The notes under the pieces: generated by a model
What the model was told of the DNA's origin: nothing
The model's database searches: none
What the model saw: only the letters and a program-made list of their open reading frames with translations
Translations under genes and position numbers: made by a program
Source of the DNA: Symbiodinium kawagutii
Taxonomy: Eukaryota > Sar > Dinophyceae > Suessiales > Symbiodiniaceae
Direction of reading: 5' to 3'
Length of the DNA stretch: 64,000 nucleotides
NCBI GenBank assembly: GCA_009767595.1
Contig: VSDK01010461.1
Location: 952,268-1,016,267 of the forward strand
Shown: one piece after another, positions 1 to 12,799 of the stretch
Layout of the letters: each line of letters starts with the position of its first letter
Position numbering within the stretch: position 1 is the stretch's first letter

Positions 1-1590
1 TGAAACTCTACAAGTCTTTCAACGCCCCAAAAACGTCTCATGGTGGCTGGCAATTTCCGAAATGTTTGCCAATATAGCTTTGGTATCTCTCGGGTATTGT
101 TGTTTATTCCCCGGTTTGTATTGACTTCCCGGTATTTTTGCTGTTTATTCCCTGATTTCCCTGTCTGCTAACCACAACAGTCTCAACCATGGTCAGCACC
201 CACGGTTAGCCATGTCTAACATGGTCAGCTGCGGTCCCTCAGGATCCCACTGCCACTGCTGCCTTGCGGTGGGCACATTGGCAGTGAACGGTGAGCAATG
301 GTAGAGAAGAGTGGTTCAATCATGGTTCAAAAGGTGTCAAAAACCATTATAGCACTACTGATTGTTGTAAATAATCATTATTGATACGAGTGATTAGGAA
401 TGGTTCAATCAGTGCTTATTAATAACATTTAGTAACAGTCAGTAGTGCTTCACACTGGTTGAATCCTGGTGCAAAAATGGTCAGTAGTGCTCAGTAATGG
501 TCAGTGATGCAAATGATTGATTAAGGGCAATCAGTAGCGGTTAGAAGTGGACAGTGATCAAGAGTTCATGGATACCGGTAATTGGCTGAATCGGGAACGA
601 TGGTGAACAGAACAATCGCTGATAGCTGCCAAGTCCTCGGGGATCGTGGGTTGGTGACCATGGCAGTACAGGGTCGCGACCTGAAGCTGGATCGATCAAA
701 CAAGGTTGTAACTTTGTGACAATTAAGATGTCCTGCCTGAACAGTGTCCCATCCTGTATCCGCCATCTGCCTGAGATGACAAGGCAAACTACATATTTCA
801 AACATGCCGAACTAGATCAACGTTGAGCATTAACAGATCGTTTCGGCATGGCGTACATGATTTGATGGAGATTCAAATCTCCACCCTGGTCCGCCATCCC
901 CGGGCCTGAGCCCTCTTCCAGAACCTCATCTTTTTGAGGAGGTTCCTGGGTGGGGGCATGTGTTGACCTGGAATTTCACAAGTCACAATGACCATTGGAG
1001 TCACGGACATAAGCTACCCTCCCCAAACATCTGCTGAGTGGGGTTCCCATGGACTAGCCCTTGACATGTGCATCAAATTGTATCAATATGATTCAATATG
1101 CAGTGTGCAGCATGTAAAAGTTTGTGCATATGTGCATGCATGTTGAATGGGTGCTTTCATCTGCTCTGCAACTACTCCTACATGCCCGTTCACCAAACTA
1201 GGCATGTGTGCACCACCGACCAGCCGTTGCCCAGTGCGCCTAAATGCGGCGCCTAAACCTAAACCATCAACCGTCAATGCGCCTATGTTTGCTTCTGTTG
1301 CGCCACTGCCAGAGAAATGATTACCTACAAAACGGCAGTCTGTAATTTTTGCTTATGGCCCAGTGATTGGTTGCCGTTGGTGCTGCAGAACGTCTCTTGC
1401 CACCGTGGGCCAACCTTGCCGACGATTCTTTGGCTCTTAATTCATAGCGGCTGATAGTTCATGATTGGATTTGTCCCTCACACCGATTTGTCTACTAAAT
1501 GAGTTACTGCATTCAGCTTCCACAGCTCTTTGTCTGCGCATCGCTTAACGTTGCCCGGTAACCCCAATCAGCATAGCTGGCCAGTCAGTA
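1..1590. other. No gene seen
   Basis: TGGTCAGTAGTGG-type low complexity from about 300 to 560. Mixed sequence after that, without a convincing exon. Confidence 0.6.
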
Positions 1591-1593
1591 TAG

Positions 1594-1920
1594 CTAACCA
1601 ATAGCTAACTGCTAACCAATCAGGTAACCAATAAGCAATCAGGTTAACTGGCTAACTATGGTTAACTACTAACCAATCAGGTGACCTTCTGACTAGCTTA
1701 GCTATACTAACTACTAACCAATCAGGTGACCTTCTGACTAGCTTAGCTATACTAATATATACTAACTACTAACCAATCAGGTGACCTTCTGACTAGCTTA
1801 GCTATACTAATATATACTAACTACTAACCAATCAGGTGACCTTCTGACTAGCTTAGCTATACTAACTACTAACCAATCAGGTGAACTACTAACCAATCAG
1901 GTTAACTACTAACCAATCAT
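1594..1920. repeat. Minisatellite with 45/55-bp units
   Basis: Units start GTGACCTTCTGACTAGCTTA at 1681, 1726, 1781 and 1836. Two contain an extra TATATACTAA. Shorter ACTACTAACCAATCAGGT repeats flank them. Confidence 0.85.
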
Positions 1921-2124
1921 TAATAGTGGTTAAGAGTGGTTCATACCATGTCAATAATGGTCAATTAATGGTGGTTAGTAATGTCACTATGCTGATTGGT
2001 TTCAGTTCTTAGCCCCAGGTCATTCACCCACTACCACCCGCCTTCTCCGGGGCAACTCGTTTGGCAGGCAGCGCACGGTGGAGACCCTCCGGTGGTGGGC
2101 ACAGGGGCACAAAATAATATGGAG

Positions 2125-2212
2125 ATAAATGGCCATGTCAAATAGGTCTATGATGGTCAGTGATGGTCTATGAGGGTCTATGAGGGTCTATGATGGTCTA
2201 TGTGTGAGCGGG
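2125..2212. repeat. Short tandem repeat GGTCTATGA(T/G)
   Basis: Five to six degenerate copies of GGTCTATGATG. Confidence 0.7.
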
Positions 2213-2831
2213 TGTTCCCACGTCAAGAAGTTACGAAGTCATAGCGGGGAAGGATTTCAGATGGTCATTGCGTGATGAAGTCGCATTGGACTTTCAGGAA
2301 TCCCTTAGGCCGTGTGAGCCAAACATGATGCCACGTGATACCATCCTTTAAAGTGCTGCTTCCCCATGGTTCTCCTATAGAAACGACCAGTTTGGGGATG
2401 GTTCGAGGTCTGCGTCAATTTCCACCGAGCAAAGTCTGGCTTTCCCAGCCGATGGCGCAATTTGCCATCACCATCCAAGGCGTAACCCCTCAACAATTGG
2501 CGGGTGCATGAAAGGGTGAATGACCACCATCAACAATTCATGTGGCAGAGCATCAACGTTGGGACCCGACCTTCCCAAGGAATCACCGTCAGGCGAAGCA
2601 CATGCACAGTATTTTACGCAGGTGGCGTAATCAATTTCTAGATATACCTGCAAATATGATCAAATATGCATGAACATGCATGCGTGTGTGTCTGAGTGCA
2701 TGTAGCCACGCCTGATGTGTCCCTACAATTCCCTACAAACAAACCATAGAAAAGCCAAAACCTTCCGGCCCACACGCCATGCGATTCCTACCATGAGCCA
2801 ATCTCACCCAACAAGAAGAACCGACGCTCAC

Positions 2832-2886
2832 AGCGGGCTTCCGGACCGCTTCCAGGTCAGGCTTCAGGGGCTTCGGGGGCCACGGC
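2832..2886 (-). CDS. Micro-exon-like segment
   Basis: 55 bp, phase 2 in and 0 out: PWPPKPLKPDLEAVRKPA, acceptor CTCGAACCCAG and donor GCT|GTGAGC. A MITE-like element starts about 25 bp upstream on the coding strand. Confidence 0.42.
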
Positions 2887-2910
2887 CTGGGTTCGAGGGT
2901 GGCTAATGGC

Positions 2911-3021
2911 AAGCTGGTGGTTTCTCAAAGTAGGGATGCCCCCAAATCATCCATTAATAACCAATTTTTAATAACAAACCAGCTATGTTTGGGTCCCCTA
3001 TTTTGAGAAACACCCAGCTGG
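2911..3021. mobile_element. MITE-like inverted-repeat element, family A
   Basis: 111 bp with imperfect terminal inverted repeats of about 25 bp: AGCTGGTGGTTTCTCAAAG on the left, and on the right the complement of GGTGTTTCTCAAAATAGGGG. The centre is A/T-rich and there is no ORF. Confidence 0.55.
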
Positions 3022-3437
3022 TTGTGAATGGCCAGAATCCCGGCTCCCCAATATTCAACCCCCTGAGGACCGCTGATCAAAGAAACGAAGTGAAAAAATT
3101 GATCCCTGGAACACAATGCATGCGGATAGGCATGCGGATGGGCGCGGGGGGTGGATCTCTTTTGGGGAATGGATCACGTCTGACTACCCAGAAACAAGCA
3201 GCGGTGGCCATTTCCGGCCTCATGGTATGCCATTAATGAAACCGTCTCAAGGCTACTGATCCCATGAGAATTTGCCCTCCAGCCTGATCTGAGGGTCCTG
3301 CGGGGCCTTGCCAGTCATATAGCGCAAATGCGCTTCCTGTACTTCGTCTTCCAGGAAGCCCTCGGAAAACCACCAACATGGTGATCCATCTACTCGAGCA
3401 TCACATGCAAAAGCGGAGTAGCAACTTTGGAGAAACA

Positions 3438-3562
3438 GCCACATGGCTATGGGTCAATATTAACCAACCAGTAATGGGGATAGTGACCAACCAAAAATAA
3501 GGAAAATAATGGTTAATGATAGGGGAACCAGGGGTACAGGGTTTTGACTCACTGCCACATGC
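3438..3562. mobile_element. MITE-like element, family B
   Basis: Terminal inverted repeats around CATGGCTATGGGTCAA and TTGACTCACTGCCACATG. The interior GGTTAATGATAGGGGAACCA then GGGGTACAGGG is shared, inverted, with 31491-31614. Confidence 0.55.
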
Positions 3563-4295
3563 AGCATATGCACTTCTTGTGGCGATCAACGACGATGTGG
3601 ACCATCCAAAAGGATCTAATTATTGGTAACCATCCTTAATAAGCCATGTTTGATCATGAGTTTTGAACGAGAAACCACGGCCGGCTTCTGCCCACCTTGG
3701 CGAGCAAAAACTCCTTTTGCTCTTTCCAATCACCTCAGTCAGGGTTGAAAATGATGATATGCAAAAAATTAATGTGATCATTGCTCACTGCTCCATTTTC
3801 ACATGAGGTATGGTTGCTTGATATTGGCCAGTCATGCTCGGGCATACACCAAAACTATCCATGTGACCATTGAGCAGCGGCTGCACGAGAAGAGTCAAGC
3901 AAAGTCAGCATGGTTTATCACTGGGTTGGTTCATGTGAAAGCCTACAGGAAAACCATAGGTTTAATCAACCAGCAAACAGGGGTTTCCTGCAGGCTTTCC
4001 CATCAACCACTTCGATCATTTCTGGGATAATGGCTTGTGACAGTTTTGTTGCAATTTCCATACTTAACGGCAGAAACAGATAGATTGCCCCGGCTGGTTT
4101 TTCTGCAATCCAGCTTGCAGTCATATTTTCTGCTGACATGAGCTACCGGCAGTCTTTCCTGTTCTGGCCCATCAACATTTGACTTTCCATGGTGGGATCG
4201 TGCACAGCATAAGACATAAGTAAGGCATATTCCCCACCAACCAGCATTTAAAGAGGCGAAACTGACAAAAATCTGCCCAAAGACTGCCCAAGTGC

Positions 4296-4490
4296 TTAAG
4301 CGCATGTCCCTGGCAACATGAAAAATGCCACGTGTTGCCCAGCCCTCCCCGCACCCCGAAACCGCTGCGCCCCGCACTTCTCTTCGCCGTCGGATGGACC
4401 AGGAAGCTGGCTGCCAGGTCCACCTGAGAGTGCCGCCGCATGCTGATCACCAACGATCAATGCTCGCGCGAACGAAGGCAGATCATGCAT
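4296..4490 (-). CDS. Possible exon
   Basis: GC-rich, open frame with SFARALIVGDQHAAALSGGP and SQLPGPSDGEEKCGAQRFRG. Splice ends are not fixed, and two other minus frames overlap. Confidence 0.3.
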   Translation of the reverse strand: MHDLPSFARALIVGDQHAAALSGGPGSQLPGPSDGEEKCGAQRFRGAGRAGQHVAFFMLPGTCA

Positions 4491-5179
4491 AAACGACTAG
4501 AAGGAGCCACGAGCCACTCAAGTTAGCGCAAAAAACATTGGTATAGTTGTTAAATGTTGTTATTGGCTTATGTTTCATGATCATTGTAGCTTCTAACTAG
4601 ATAACGAATTACGATGCCGATGAAAGCAACATTGACCAAAATATCAAAGAGAAAGATGCATCAATATCAAACAAAATATCTCGAATCAACCATCATGGTA
4701 GGATATGATGGTATAAATATTGCAAATGGTGCCATCCTAGTGTATATTGTAGGACTAAAGAGGATTCCAGATATGCATACACATATTAGCACATACGCAT
4801 GTGGAGTCACACACACAGATGTAGGCCTATATATTTAGGTGCACGAATCTAAACAATTGCATCTATATATAGATACCACCTTGATCAGCGAGCATCGGCA
4901 GGAAGGGACGACAAAAGCTTGCACAGAAATGGATAGAAATGGTTGGAAGATGATGGCAGATTGTTGGAAATCTTAAGTGGCACTGAAACACTGCAACTTG
5001 CACTGCGAAGTTGGTAATCTCTCGGCTGGCCATTTACATCATTTACCCAGCTCGCAGTAGCTGATGCCTGGCGGTCAAAAGAGCGGCTGGTTGCGCTTCT
5101 TAACCAATGATGACAGATGCACCATCTTGGCGAAACCAAGCACCAACCATGCAAACTTCCACACGCAGAAGGCTTTCAC

Positions 5180-5344
5180 CTGCGCCCATGAGCTTGGCAC
5201 CCGCAAGTTCCGATCACCGGTTCTCGGCAAGGACGGGGCCTCGTCAGCAGAAATCGCAGCTGGAACGGTACATGGCACGACCCATGGCACGACCCATGGC
5301 ACGACAGCCCAGCAGCTCGGCCTTGGCCATTCAGAGCTACCCAG
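5180..5344 (-). CDS. Exon-like segment with a coding tandem repeat
   Basis: 165 bp, phase 0/0, acceptor CTCACGTTGCAG and donor CAG|GTGAAA. It encodes LGSSEWPRPSCWAVVPWVVP, then WVVPCTVPAAISADEAPSLP and RTGDRNLRVPSSWAQ. A 12-bp tandem repeat at about 5269-5304 gives the VVPW repeat in frame. Confidence 0.5.
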
Positions 5345-5349
5345 CTGCA

Positions 5350-6720
5350 ACGTGAGCATGGCGAGTTGCGGGTGCGAGTTCTCGTTGCACCGGTGGAAAC
5401 TGCAGGCTGTGGAAAGTTGTGATCTCAGTTGGGTGGCGTGATCAACATCAGCGCGGCAAAGGGCGATGTCGAGTCATTGATGGTTGATGGTCTATGAAGA
5501 CATTGGCCTACTGCATTGTGTTCTGAACACATGGTTGAAAAGTAACTGGGTGTGACACCTCCAGGCTCGGCATGATTGGCCCACCTGTTCAAGCATGGAA
5601 CCCTCAAGCGGTGACGCCAAGTTGATGCTGTGAAAGGCTCCAGCTTTGATTCGAATCTACCGACACATCTGCCAGCTACTCACGTAGCTTGATCAAAGCT
5701 GCGAAAGATATCCGATTCACATTCTCCGGTTGTGCAGCCTCGCTCTGATTTTGTGAAGCTGCAGAGGCACAAAGACGCCGACTGAGCATTGAATGGATCG
5801 ATTTTACCATGACAGAGGTAGAACCACCCATCAGCAGAATGTCGATGCGTATGCGCGTGGGTGAGGTGAGTTCGGCCCATAATCCCATGCAGAAATTGAA
5901 ACGGATAGCCAGGTTGAACATGATATCTGCACGTCTACATCTTGCATGTGGGGATGAAGGTTCTGAAGCCAAAGTCATGTTGGCCACGGCCACTTCTTGT
6001 TGATCAGTTGGTCTTTCTAATTCTGGGCTGCCAGTGGCACTGGTGGTGTAGCTTTGGTCACCTCTCAGGGCGAAGTTATCACCACCTTACTGAAGGTTAC
6101 ACGGACCTTCTCCTGGCAACAGCTTTCCATCAACAACCATTCGCTGAAGTGCTGAGCTGCAGATCATTGGCCATAGTTGGTGATCATAAGCCAGTAGATA
6201 CCACTAACCACAGGTACACCCAGGCAGAACCAGCCAAAATCAGCTTATTACTGGCTGACCAACAGTATAACTTAACTACAAACACTACAGTCGCTCATCA
6301 CCCATCGCAGAACCAGCGATTTTCAGTTCTAAAATGCTCTAAGATGCTATCAGCGGTCGCATGACGCCCATCACATCCTATCAGCCACGCATTCTCCGGC
6401 CGCTCCAGCTCTATAGGGCGCCATTTTCTTAGCGCCGGGACCGTCGCTACTCATCACCTCATTGGTTCCCGCGACGGTGGCAGCGCTGAATTGTACAGCG
6501 GGGCGAGCGATTTCACAAGCAAATGCTGGTTCACTGTAGTGGTTGATGGGATGGTGTCATATTCTTCCTTTTGCTTCGCTGGGGCTCGCTGTTGTTGGTT
6601 GGTTCACCTACGGCTGTGCCCTTGTATTGTGTTCCTACTGGCTGTCTGTTCCTGGCTGTACTGGCAGGTATCCAGTGGTGGCTGGGGGAATGATGGTGGT
6701 GATGAGTGCAAAATCCAAGC
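5350..6720. other. No convincing exon
   Basis: Overlapping short frames on both strands (for example 5676-5993). None has good splice ends and coding composition together. Confidence 0.45.
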
Positions 6721-6726
6721 GCTGAC

Positions 6727-6771
6727 CCGCTGCCGGCAAAGCCCGCAACAGCCTCCAGGGTCGCAGTCGCA
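6727..6771 (-). CDS. Micro-exon-like segment, Cys-rich
   Basis: 45 bp, phase 0/0: CDCDPGGCCGLCRQR between AATCAGCTCAG and CGG|GTCAGC. Short, so chance is possible. Confidence 0.35.
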
Positions 6772-7413
6772 CTGAGCTGATTTCATTGGCGCTATCGGCA
6801 TGTAGTTTGGCTATGTTTGGCTAGGCTTGTTCACTGCATCCCCGGTGCTTACCTTCATTCCAAGAACTTTCCAATCCAATCACTCTGATTGTGGCAGTCG
6901 CAAGGCCGAATCTCTCCAACTGACTTGACGTGTTGGCCTTGAATTTCTTCGCTCTTAGATAAATTTGCTCCTCGGTGCGTGTGCCAAGGCCTATACGAAC
7001 AGATTGGGGGCACCACCATCTACGGATACACCCATGCTTGAAAAGCTCAGCTGGCCCGCTCCTATGATTGCAACTTGCGCCGGCAAAACCGCGGAGGAGG
7101 CCCTTCTTGCGCAGCAGCAACATGGATTCACCAGGGTTTAACAAGCTGGTGAAGCACCACAATGGCGAATCCATATTTCAAAAATGTCATATTCATCCAC
7201 CGTTTTCTATGGTGAACCGCATCTATGTAATTACGATCATTCATACTTAGAGTGGTGGGTGGTTGGTAAAAAGCTGGAGCCAGAATCTGCCACTATCTAA
7301 ACGAATAGTTCTCCGGTTAGATGGGAACAAGCACCAAAAGCAAAACACCACCAGTGCTGCGTTCGTACTTCTGGGCCTCCAGGGGCACCGGCTGGGAAAC
7401 CTAAACTACATAC

Positions 7414-7520
7414 CCCCGCGACCATCCCCCGATGCAGATCCAGTTTTGGATCTCCGGGGCTCGCGAAGACTGCACCTAGCACTGCCGCGCGGTTGAGCTC
7501 GTTGGTGGGGTTGGATGACC
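7414..7520 (-). CDS. Exon-like segment
   Basis: 107 bp, phase 1 in and 0 out, acceptor TTGCCACCACAG and donor GGG|GTATGT. It encodes SSNPTNELNRAAVLGAVFAS, then PGDPKLDLHRGMVAG. Confidence 0.52.
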
Positions 7521-8772
7521 CTGTGGTGGCAACATCCCAGACCATCCCGGAAAGATCCCTGAGGTTGGAACCAACTACGCCCAGATTTGTTGGGTGGATT
7601 GTGCGGAAAGGACGTGGAAGGGGTTAGACTAGCAATTTCTAACTATCACCAGCAAGGGGTTTACGTAGGTGAATTCAGGGGTTCACCAGAATCTGGTAGA
7701 ATGTCTGGTTCGGAGCACATATGACATAGGAGCACCGTGTCTCACAATACCCCACCGGTAGAAAAAGAAACATTAGGAGTACCGCGAATGAGTCCATCAA
7801 TACCACGAAATGAAAAACAGAAGTGAGCAATTGAAAGCCACCCCCCAAACCTCCCACCCAAAATGTAAAACATCAATTTGTAAGAACTTCATGAACACGC
7901 TGGGGTCCCAGCATATGGTGAAACGCGGACCCTCTCAACGACGTCCAGCATTGGGTTCCTCAGCTTTCACAACATGTCTCGCACTGGCCATCACTGGTCC
8001 GAGTTGGCCACTAATGCAAACATGCACATGGATTGGCGCTTCCGGAAAGTGGGGCTGTACATTTACTAGTCAACAAGTAACTATGGAACATGAACCGATG
8101 CCCCTCTCACCAACGAAGCTGCGAATCAAAAGCCTTTACTTGAAACATCTTGAAACACCTAGAAAATTACTTGCAAGAAATCATCAAGAAGAAAACAAAA
8201 CGAAAGCCTAGCACATTTGCCTGCTCTGTGTCATTGCGCTTGCTAGTTGTTACTGTATACTGTGAACCATTGTTGTCGATGTTGTTCTGGTCGGTGTTGT
8301 CGCTGCTGGCTGCGGTGAGGGTTTTGCTTCCATTTTCTCATCTTATTGTTGTTTGGCGACAATCTGCGCCTGTCTTGTCCTAATCATGCTGCCTAATATC
8401 TAATCATGTCGCTAACATTGGACTGGGTCCCAGCACAATTTCAAGAGTGGATCATGAGCCCCCTAGAGGATTGGCCGACCAAAAAAACAGGAGTCAATAC
8501 AGTTGTGGGGCAAAACACTGTAACATTTTTCTTTTTTTTTTGCTAGGGCGTCCGTAACATTTTTCTTGAACCAACAAATGAACAAAATACCATAGGACAC
8601 CCTTGGTGAAAATGTTCAGCTACTCTAAGGCCAAAACCCTGCCAGATTGGCAAAATGACATTCGACCCATCAAAATGGTGATGCGCGGTGATGTCACAAA
8701 AACAGATTGGATATTCATCTGCCACAGCATCTCCCCATTTTGGGAGGCGGGTGCATGGTGGTAACTATCCAC

Positions 8773-8963
8773 AGCCAGGCCCAGAGAAAGCACAGTGCTG
8801 CGCTCACTTTATCCATCTCCATGGCCCCGCCCGAGGCGCAAACGCATCTTCGAATGGACTCCATGATTTCATGGCGGTAATTCTCCTGGGCTCGTCGCTC
8901 GCTTGGGGTCGAGCGTCGATCTCTTCGCAGCCGATCCGAAACGGGCGTCAGGGTTGAAATGAT
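8773..8963 (-). CDS. Exon-like segment
   Basis: 191 bp, phase 0 in and 2 out: IISTLTPVSDRLRRDRRSTP, then SERRAQENYRHEIMESIRRC, ending in a hydrophobic ALCFLWAWL at donor CT|GTGGAT. The charged helix followed by a hydrophobic stretch could be a membrane-proximal region. Confidence 0.5.
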
Positions 8964-9383
8964 CTCGGTATTGTGAACCGACGGACATCTACCGCCCAAG
9001 TCTCTCTCTCTCTCTCCATCGCGTTCAGGTATCCACCACCCAAGTACGTATGGCAATTGGGTTGCATGTTGTTCAAAAAACCCACAAGTTGTCTTTAGTT
9101 ATTGGCTAGTAGTCACCCTCTGTTTTCAACACCAAAAAGAGAGAAAAATTGCTAGTGATTATTATAAAGCCCAGTACCAGACCTACAGCCTAGAAATTAA
9201 GCTATAGTTTTCTATAGGTGATCACTATAGGTTGTACATTGTAGGGGATAAGGATGGATAAGGCTACTATATAGGGTTGATAAATATATAGACTGTAGAT
9301 TACTACAGGGTTGATTGCTGTAGGTTATAGGTTGCTATTGGGTCGATAACCTAGTGCCAACCCTATCTCCTATAGGTGATCAC

Positions 9384-9500
9384 CACATAGTTCAGCTTCT
9401 GGGTGAGGCGGACCGAGGCCGACACCAAGCGACGCTTCTGAAAGCGTCGGGTCAAAGATCGGCATCCGGCAGCCTCGTTCGCGACCAGCAGCGGAGTGCC
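9384..9500 (-). CDS. Exon-like segment
   Basis: GC-rich island reading TPLLVANEAAGCRSLTRRFQ then KRRLVSASVRLTQKLNYV up to donor GTG|GTGATC. The acceptor side is unclear. Confidence 0.38.
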
Positions 9501-10192
9501 GGATGAACAGCAGCGGCATAGCACGGGATGAATCATGATGGTAGATCCATATTAATAAACCACCGGTGGTTTACCCACAAATAGCGTGGGACGTATCCGA
9601 AATATAGGAATGCAGTTATTACTATGGATCTATCATTAACCACCACTGCCTCATTTGTCTGGGGAATTCTGGCGAGAATCATTGATCACCCGAGATTTGT
9701 TGCGGAGTGTTGGCCACCAAGCATCACGAACGAGTCATGGAAGGATTATTTTTCTTGGTTGAAGTTTGGCCTTTTCTTGGTTGAAGTTGCAACCCTTCTT
9801 TGGTGAAAAATCTCTGCGCCCTTGGCAGCACACAACGACCCATGCAACGGTCATGCCTCCATGCCACAGGGGTCCAGGCGGCCGGTCCTGAGCAGCTGAA
9901 ACAACCTGTGTGCCCCACTGTAGGTCTCACAAAATGTGGTGTGCATATATGGCTATGGATCAATATTAATCAACCAATAATGGTGGTTGATAACCAACAT
10001 ACTATATAGGGAAACTAATGGTGCATGACATATACGGATCAAACATCAGCAAGTCATCCGTATAGCGGGCATTTGCTTGCATAATTCTGGGCATGGATAT
10101 GTCTGCAAACATAACTGTCCAACTAATATACTAGTACCTGTCCAACTCCAGGATGTCGGTCTTGAAAAAAATCCTAGTGCACGGGAGACTTA

Positions 10193-10456
10193 GCTTTGGG
10201 GGGCGTCTGGCTTAACCCGATACATTTTATCCAAGTCGACGCTCCCCATATGAGCCATGGCCTGGGTTGGCTCTTGCTTGTGCACTGCCATGCCTTGCAC
10301 TGCCCAATCCACCCAGCTTTCACTGCAGGCAGATACTGTTAGGCCAAGCTTGCTAGTGCATGATGCCGTGTACCCTCGCTCAGCACTGCTCGCAATAGCC
10401 ACCATCAACCACCACGAATTAACCACCACTATATAACCATCACCAACCATCACCAA
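10193..10456 (-). CDS. Possible exon(s)
   Basis: Minus frame of 88 codons whose central part reads SACSESWVDWAVQGMAVHKQ then EPTQAMAHMGSVDLDKMYRV. A good acceptor (ATCTGCCTGCAG) inside it would instead favour another frame. Its right end is in ACCATC repeats and is not coding. Confidence 0.33.
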
Positions 10457-10520
10457 CCATCACCAACCACCACTAACCATCACTAACCATCACTATGACA
10501 TACTATGACCATCAACCATC
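10385..10520. repeat. ACCATCACC-type low complexity
   Basis: Runs of CACCAACCAT and CACTAACCAT. No coding features. Confidence 0.7.
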
Positions 10521-10722
10521 ACCAACCATCACTGGTCTCACCATGGTCCTGGTCTCACCATCGGCTGTTGCCTCCCATGTGGCTCTTGCCTCTGCTCAAT
10601 GGGAGGGATGTAGCTCACATTCAGCGCCTCCACCGGTGATCCCGCTGCGGAAATCAGTTGAAAACGCTTGCTTCAACCCCCAGGGTTCATCAGTTGAATC
10701 ATTACTTTGTTGGTGATGATGG

Positions 10723-10778
10723 TCAAATCCTTGGGTCAAATCCTTGGGTCAAATCCTTGGGTCAAATCCTTGGGTCAA
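10723..10778. repeat. 13-bp tandem repeat
   Basis: TCAAATCCTTGGG, four copies. Confidence 0.85.
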
Positions 10779-10789
10779 ATCAATGGCTA

Positions 10790-12300
10790 AATCATGGTTA
10801 AACTGATAGTCAATTGGCGATTTTTGATGGCTTAATGGTGTTGGGATCCAAAGGTCTGAGGTGGCACATGGGGAACAGCTGCGTCTCAGGGATTTCACAT
10901 GACACAAGTCCAACTGCCACGAGGTTTTTGTGTGGATGGAAAATTTCGATCTACTTCTATCCAGCGCCATCAATGCAGCAACGCCACATGCATGCCTTAC
11001 ATCTGATATTATCAACAAGGCGCCCACGAAGAAGTAACAATGAATGGGACCGAACACAAACTAAGAACCACTGTTCATCATGATTGGCCATGTTTGCCCG
11101 TCGTTTTCCGTAATGCCAAAAGTTCCTTACCAATGTAATGCTGACTTTGTTTGTGCTAGGGGCCAAATTACGCCCAGTCCAGGCTGGAAACATCTTGCTA
11201 GCATCCCTCATGTGCCGTATGACTTCAAGCTGGTCGATTCGAATGATGAAATTACATAGATGGCAAGTAAAATGTCAATCAAAGGGCCAATAGTTTGGTA
11301 GATGATGAATTAATATGAAGTATATCGGCAATTAGATGGTTGAAAGCTGGTTAGGTATATAGATGGTTCATCATCCCAGCATGAAAACTTGATGAACCAG
11401 CACCAATATTCCCACATGTTCGTCATCGCCTTCCCAGGCATTTCTTATATTGCACCTCAATGGCTCTCAGTGGCACTAGATACCCCTGAACCAAAACATT
11501 ACTCCATTAAGTCAATTGCTGTTTCTTGACTGTGAACCCCATGAAATTCCATTACATATTCCAACTGACCCATACACGTTTTCCAGAAGATATTCCAGCT
11601 GATGCCAATGGCTGGATACTCCATTTTGGTAAGATGCATTTGCTGGTGAAATATTGGTATATACATATCTGTCTGTCTATCTATCTAGATAGATGATGTT
11701 TCTAACAGTTGTATTTCTTTCTTTCTTTCTGTCTTGTCTTGTCTCATCTAATCTTGTCTTATCTTATCTCTCTATCTCCTTGTTGTCTAATCCACAATTA
11801 TCTACTTAGTTTTTCCCTCCCCCATTCTTTCGCTTCGAGGGCCCGCTGCGCAAAAAAAAATGCCCTGCCAGACTCCACTCAGGCGTACCCCACCTGTGGA
11901 GGAAGATTCCTTCGAGGCCTGAAACACGCGGAACATGATCCGTCTACGTGGTAGTAATGCATGTGGGGCAACGACAAAGACAGGGGATTTTGGATTTTGC
12001 TGCTGAATAATTGTTCGCCATGCACAAAGTCAACATGCACAGAACGAATGATGGGCTCATAAAGACCAGCAATAGGGGAGAATAACCAACAAAATTGGGA
12101 ATATCATCAAATTACAATGGTCAACGGTTGTGAATGAGTGCTTGTAGTCCATTGTGGTTGGTAATGGCGGATTGTGGTTGGTATTCGTCCATAGTGGTTC
12201 ATTATGGCTAAGAATTGTCAATACTACGGGCTACTCATGATCACGATGATGATGTATCTTTCCCAATCGTAGGGGATAGCTGTTTGCTGAAGCCCAGCTG
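10790..12300. other. No gene seen
   Basis: Ordinary intron-like DNA with the pyrimidine tract at 11662-11800. Confidence 0.5.
11662..11800. repeat. Pyrimidine-rich tract
   Basis: TCTA/TTTC/TCTTG-type short repeats on the plus strand, so a purine tract on the coding strand. Confidence 0.7.
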
Positions 12301-12314
12301 TAAGCCAAACCTTG

Positions 12315-12360
12315 GTGTTGTTGTTGTTGTTGTTGTTGTTGCTGCTGCTGCTGCTGCTGT
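12315..12360. repeat. (TTG)n(CTG)n microsatellite
   Basis: Nine TTG then six CTG units. The right half is copied in the adjacent 230-bp duplication. Confidence 0.85.
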
Positions 12361-12794
12361 TGTTGCCGTTGTTGCTGTTGTTGCTGCTACTGTTATAACT
12401 GCTCCGAATACCGTTGTCGCCCAAGTGTCTGAGATCTGTGCTGCATCAACATGCTACCTCTTTCCTCGCAGCGGCAAGTACCAGCTGGCTCCACTGTGAG
12501 CCCCGGTGGCGGGGGATGTGTCTTGATATCCACCCCGGCCCTTGAAGGTACCCACTTAGATGGTTTTGTTGCTGCTGCTGCTGCTGCTGTTGTTGCCGTT
12601 GTTGCTGTTGTTGCTGCTACTGTTATAACTGCTCCGAATACCGTTGTCGCCCAAGTGTCTGAGATCTGTGCTGCATCAACATGCTACCTCTTTCCTCGCA
12701 GCGGCAAGTACCAGCTGGCTCCACTGTGAGCCCCGGTGGCGGGGGATGTGTCTTGATATCCACCCCGGCCCTTGAAGGTACCCACTTAGATGGT
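12336..12794. repeat. Perfect tandem duplication, 230-bp period
   Basis: 12336-12564 and 12566-12794 read as identical, including the (CTG)n(TTG)n part and the ending CCCACTTAGATGGT. Very recent. Both copies are open on the plus strand as Val/Ala repeats, which I do not take as a gene. Confidence 0.9.
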
Positions 12795-12799
12795 GACAT

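Noticed and set aside
862-898. A tRNA-like 3' half (GGAGATTCAAATCTCC followed by a CCA)
   Set aside because: There is no matching acceptor strand or cloverleaf upstream, and eukaryotic tRNA genes do not encode CCA. Chance palindrome.
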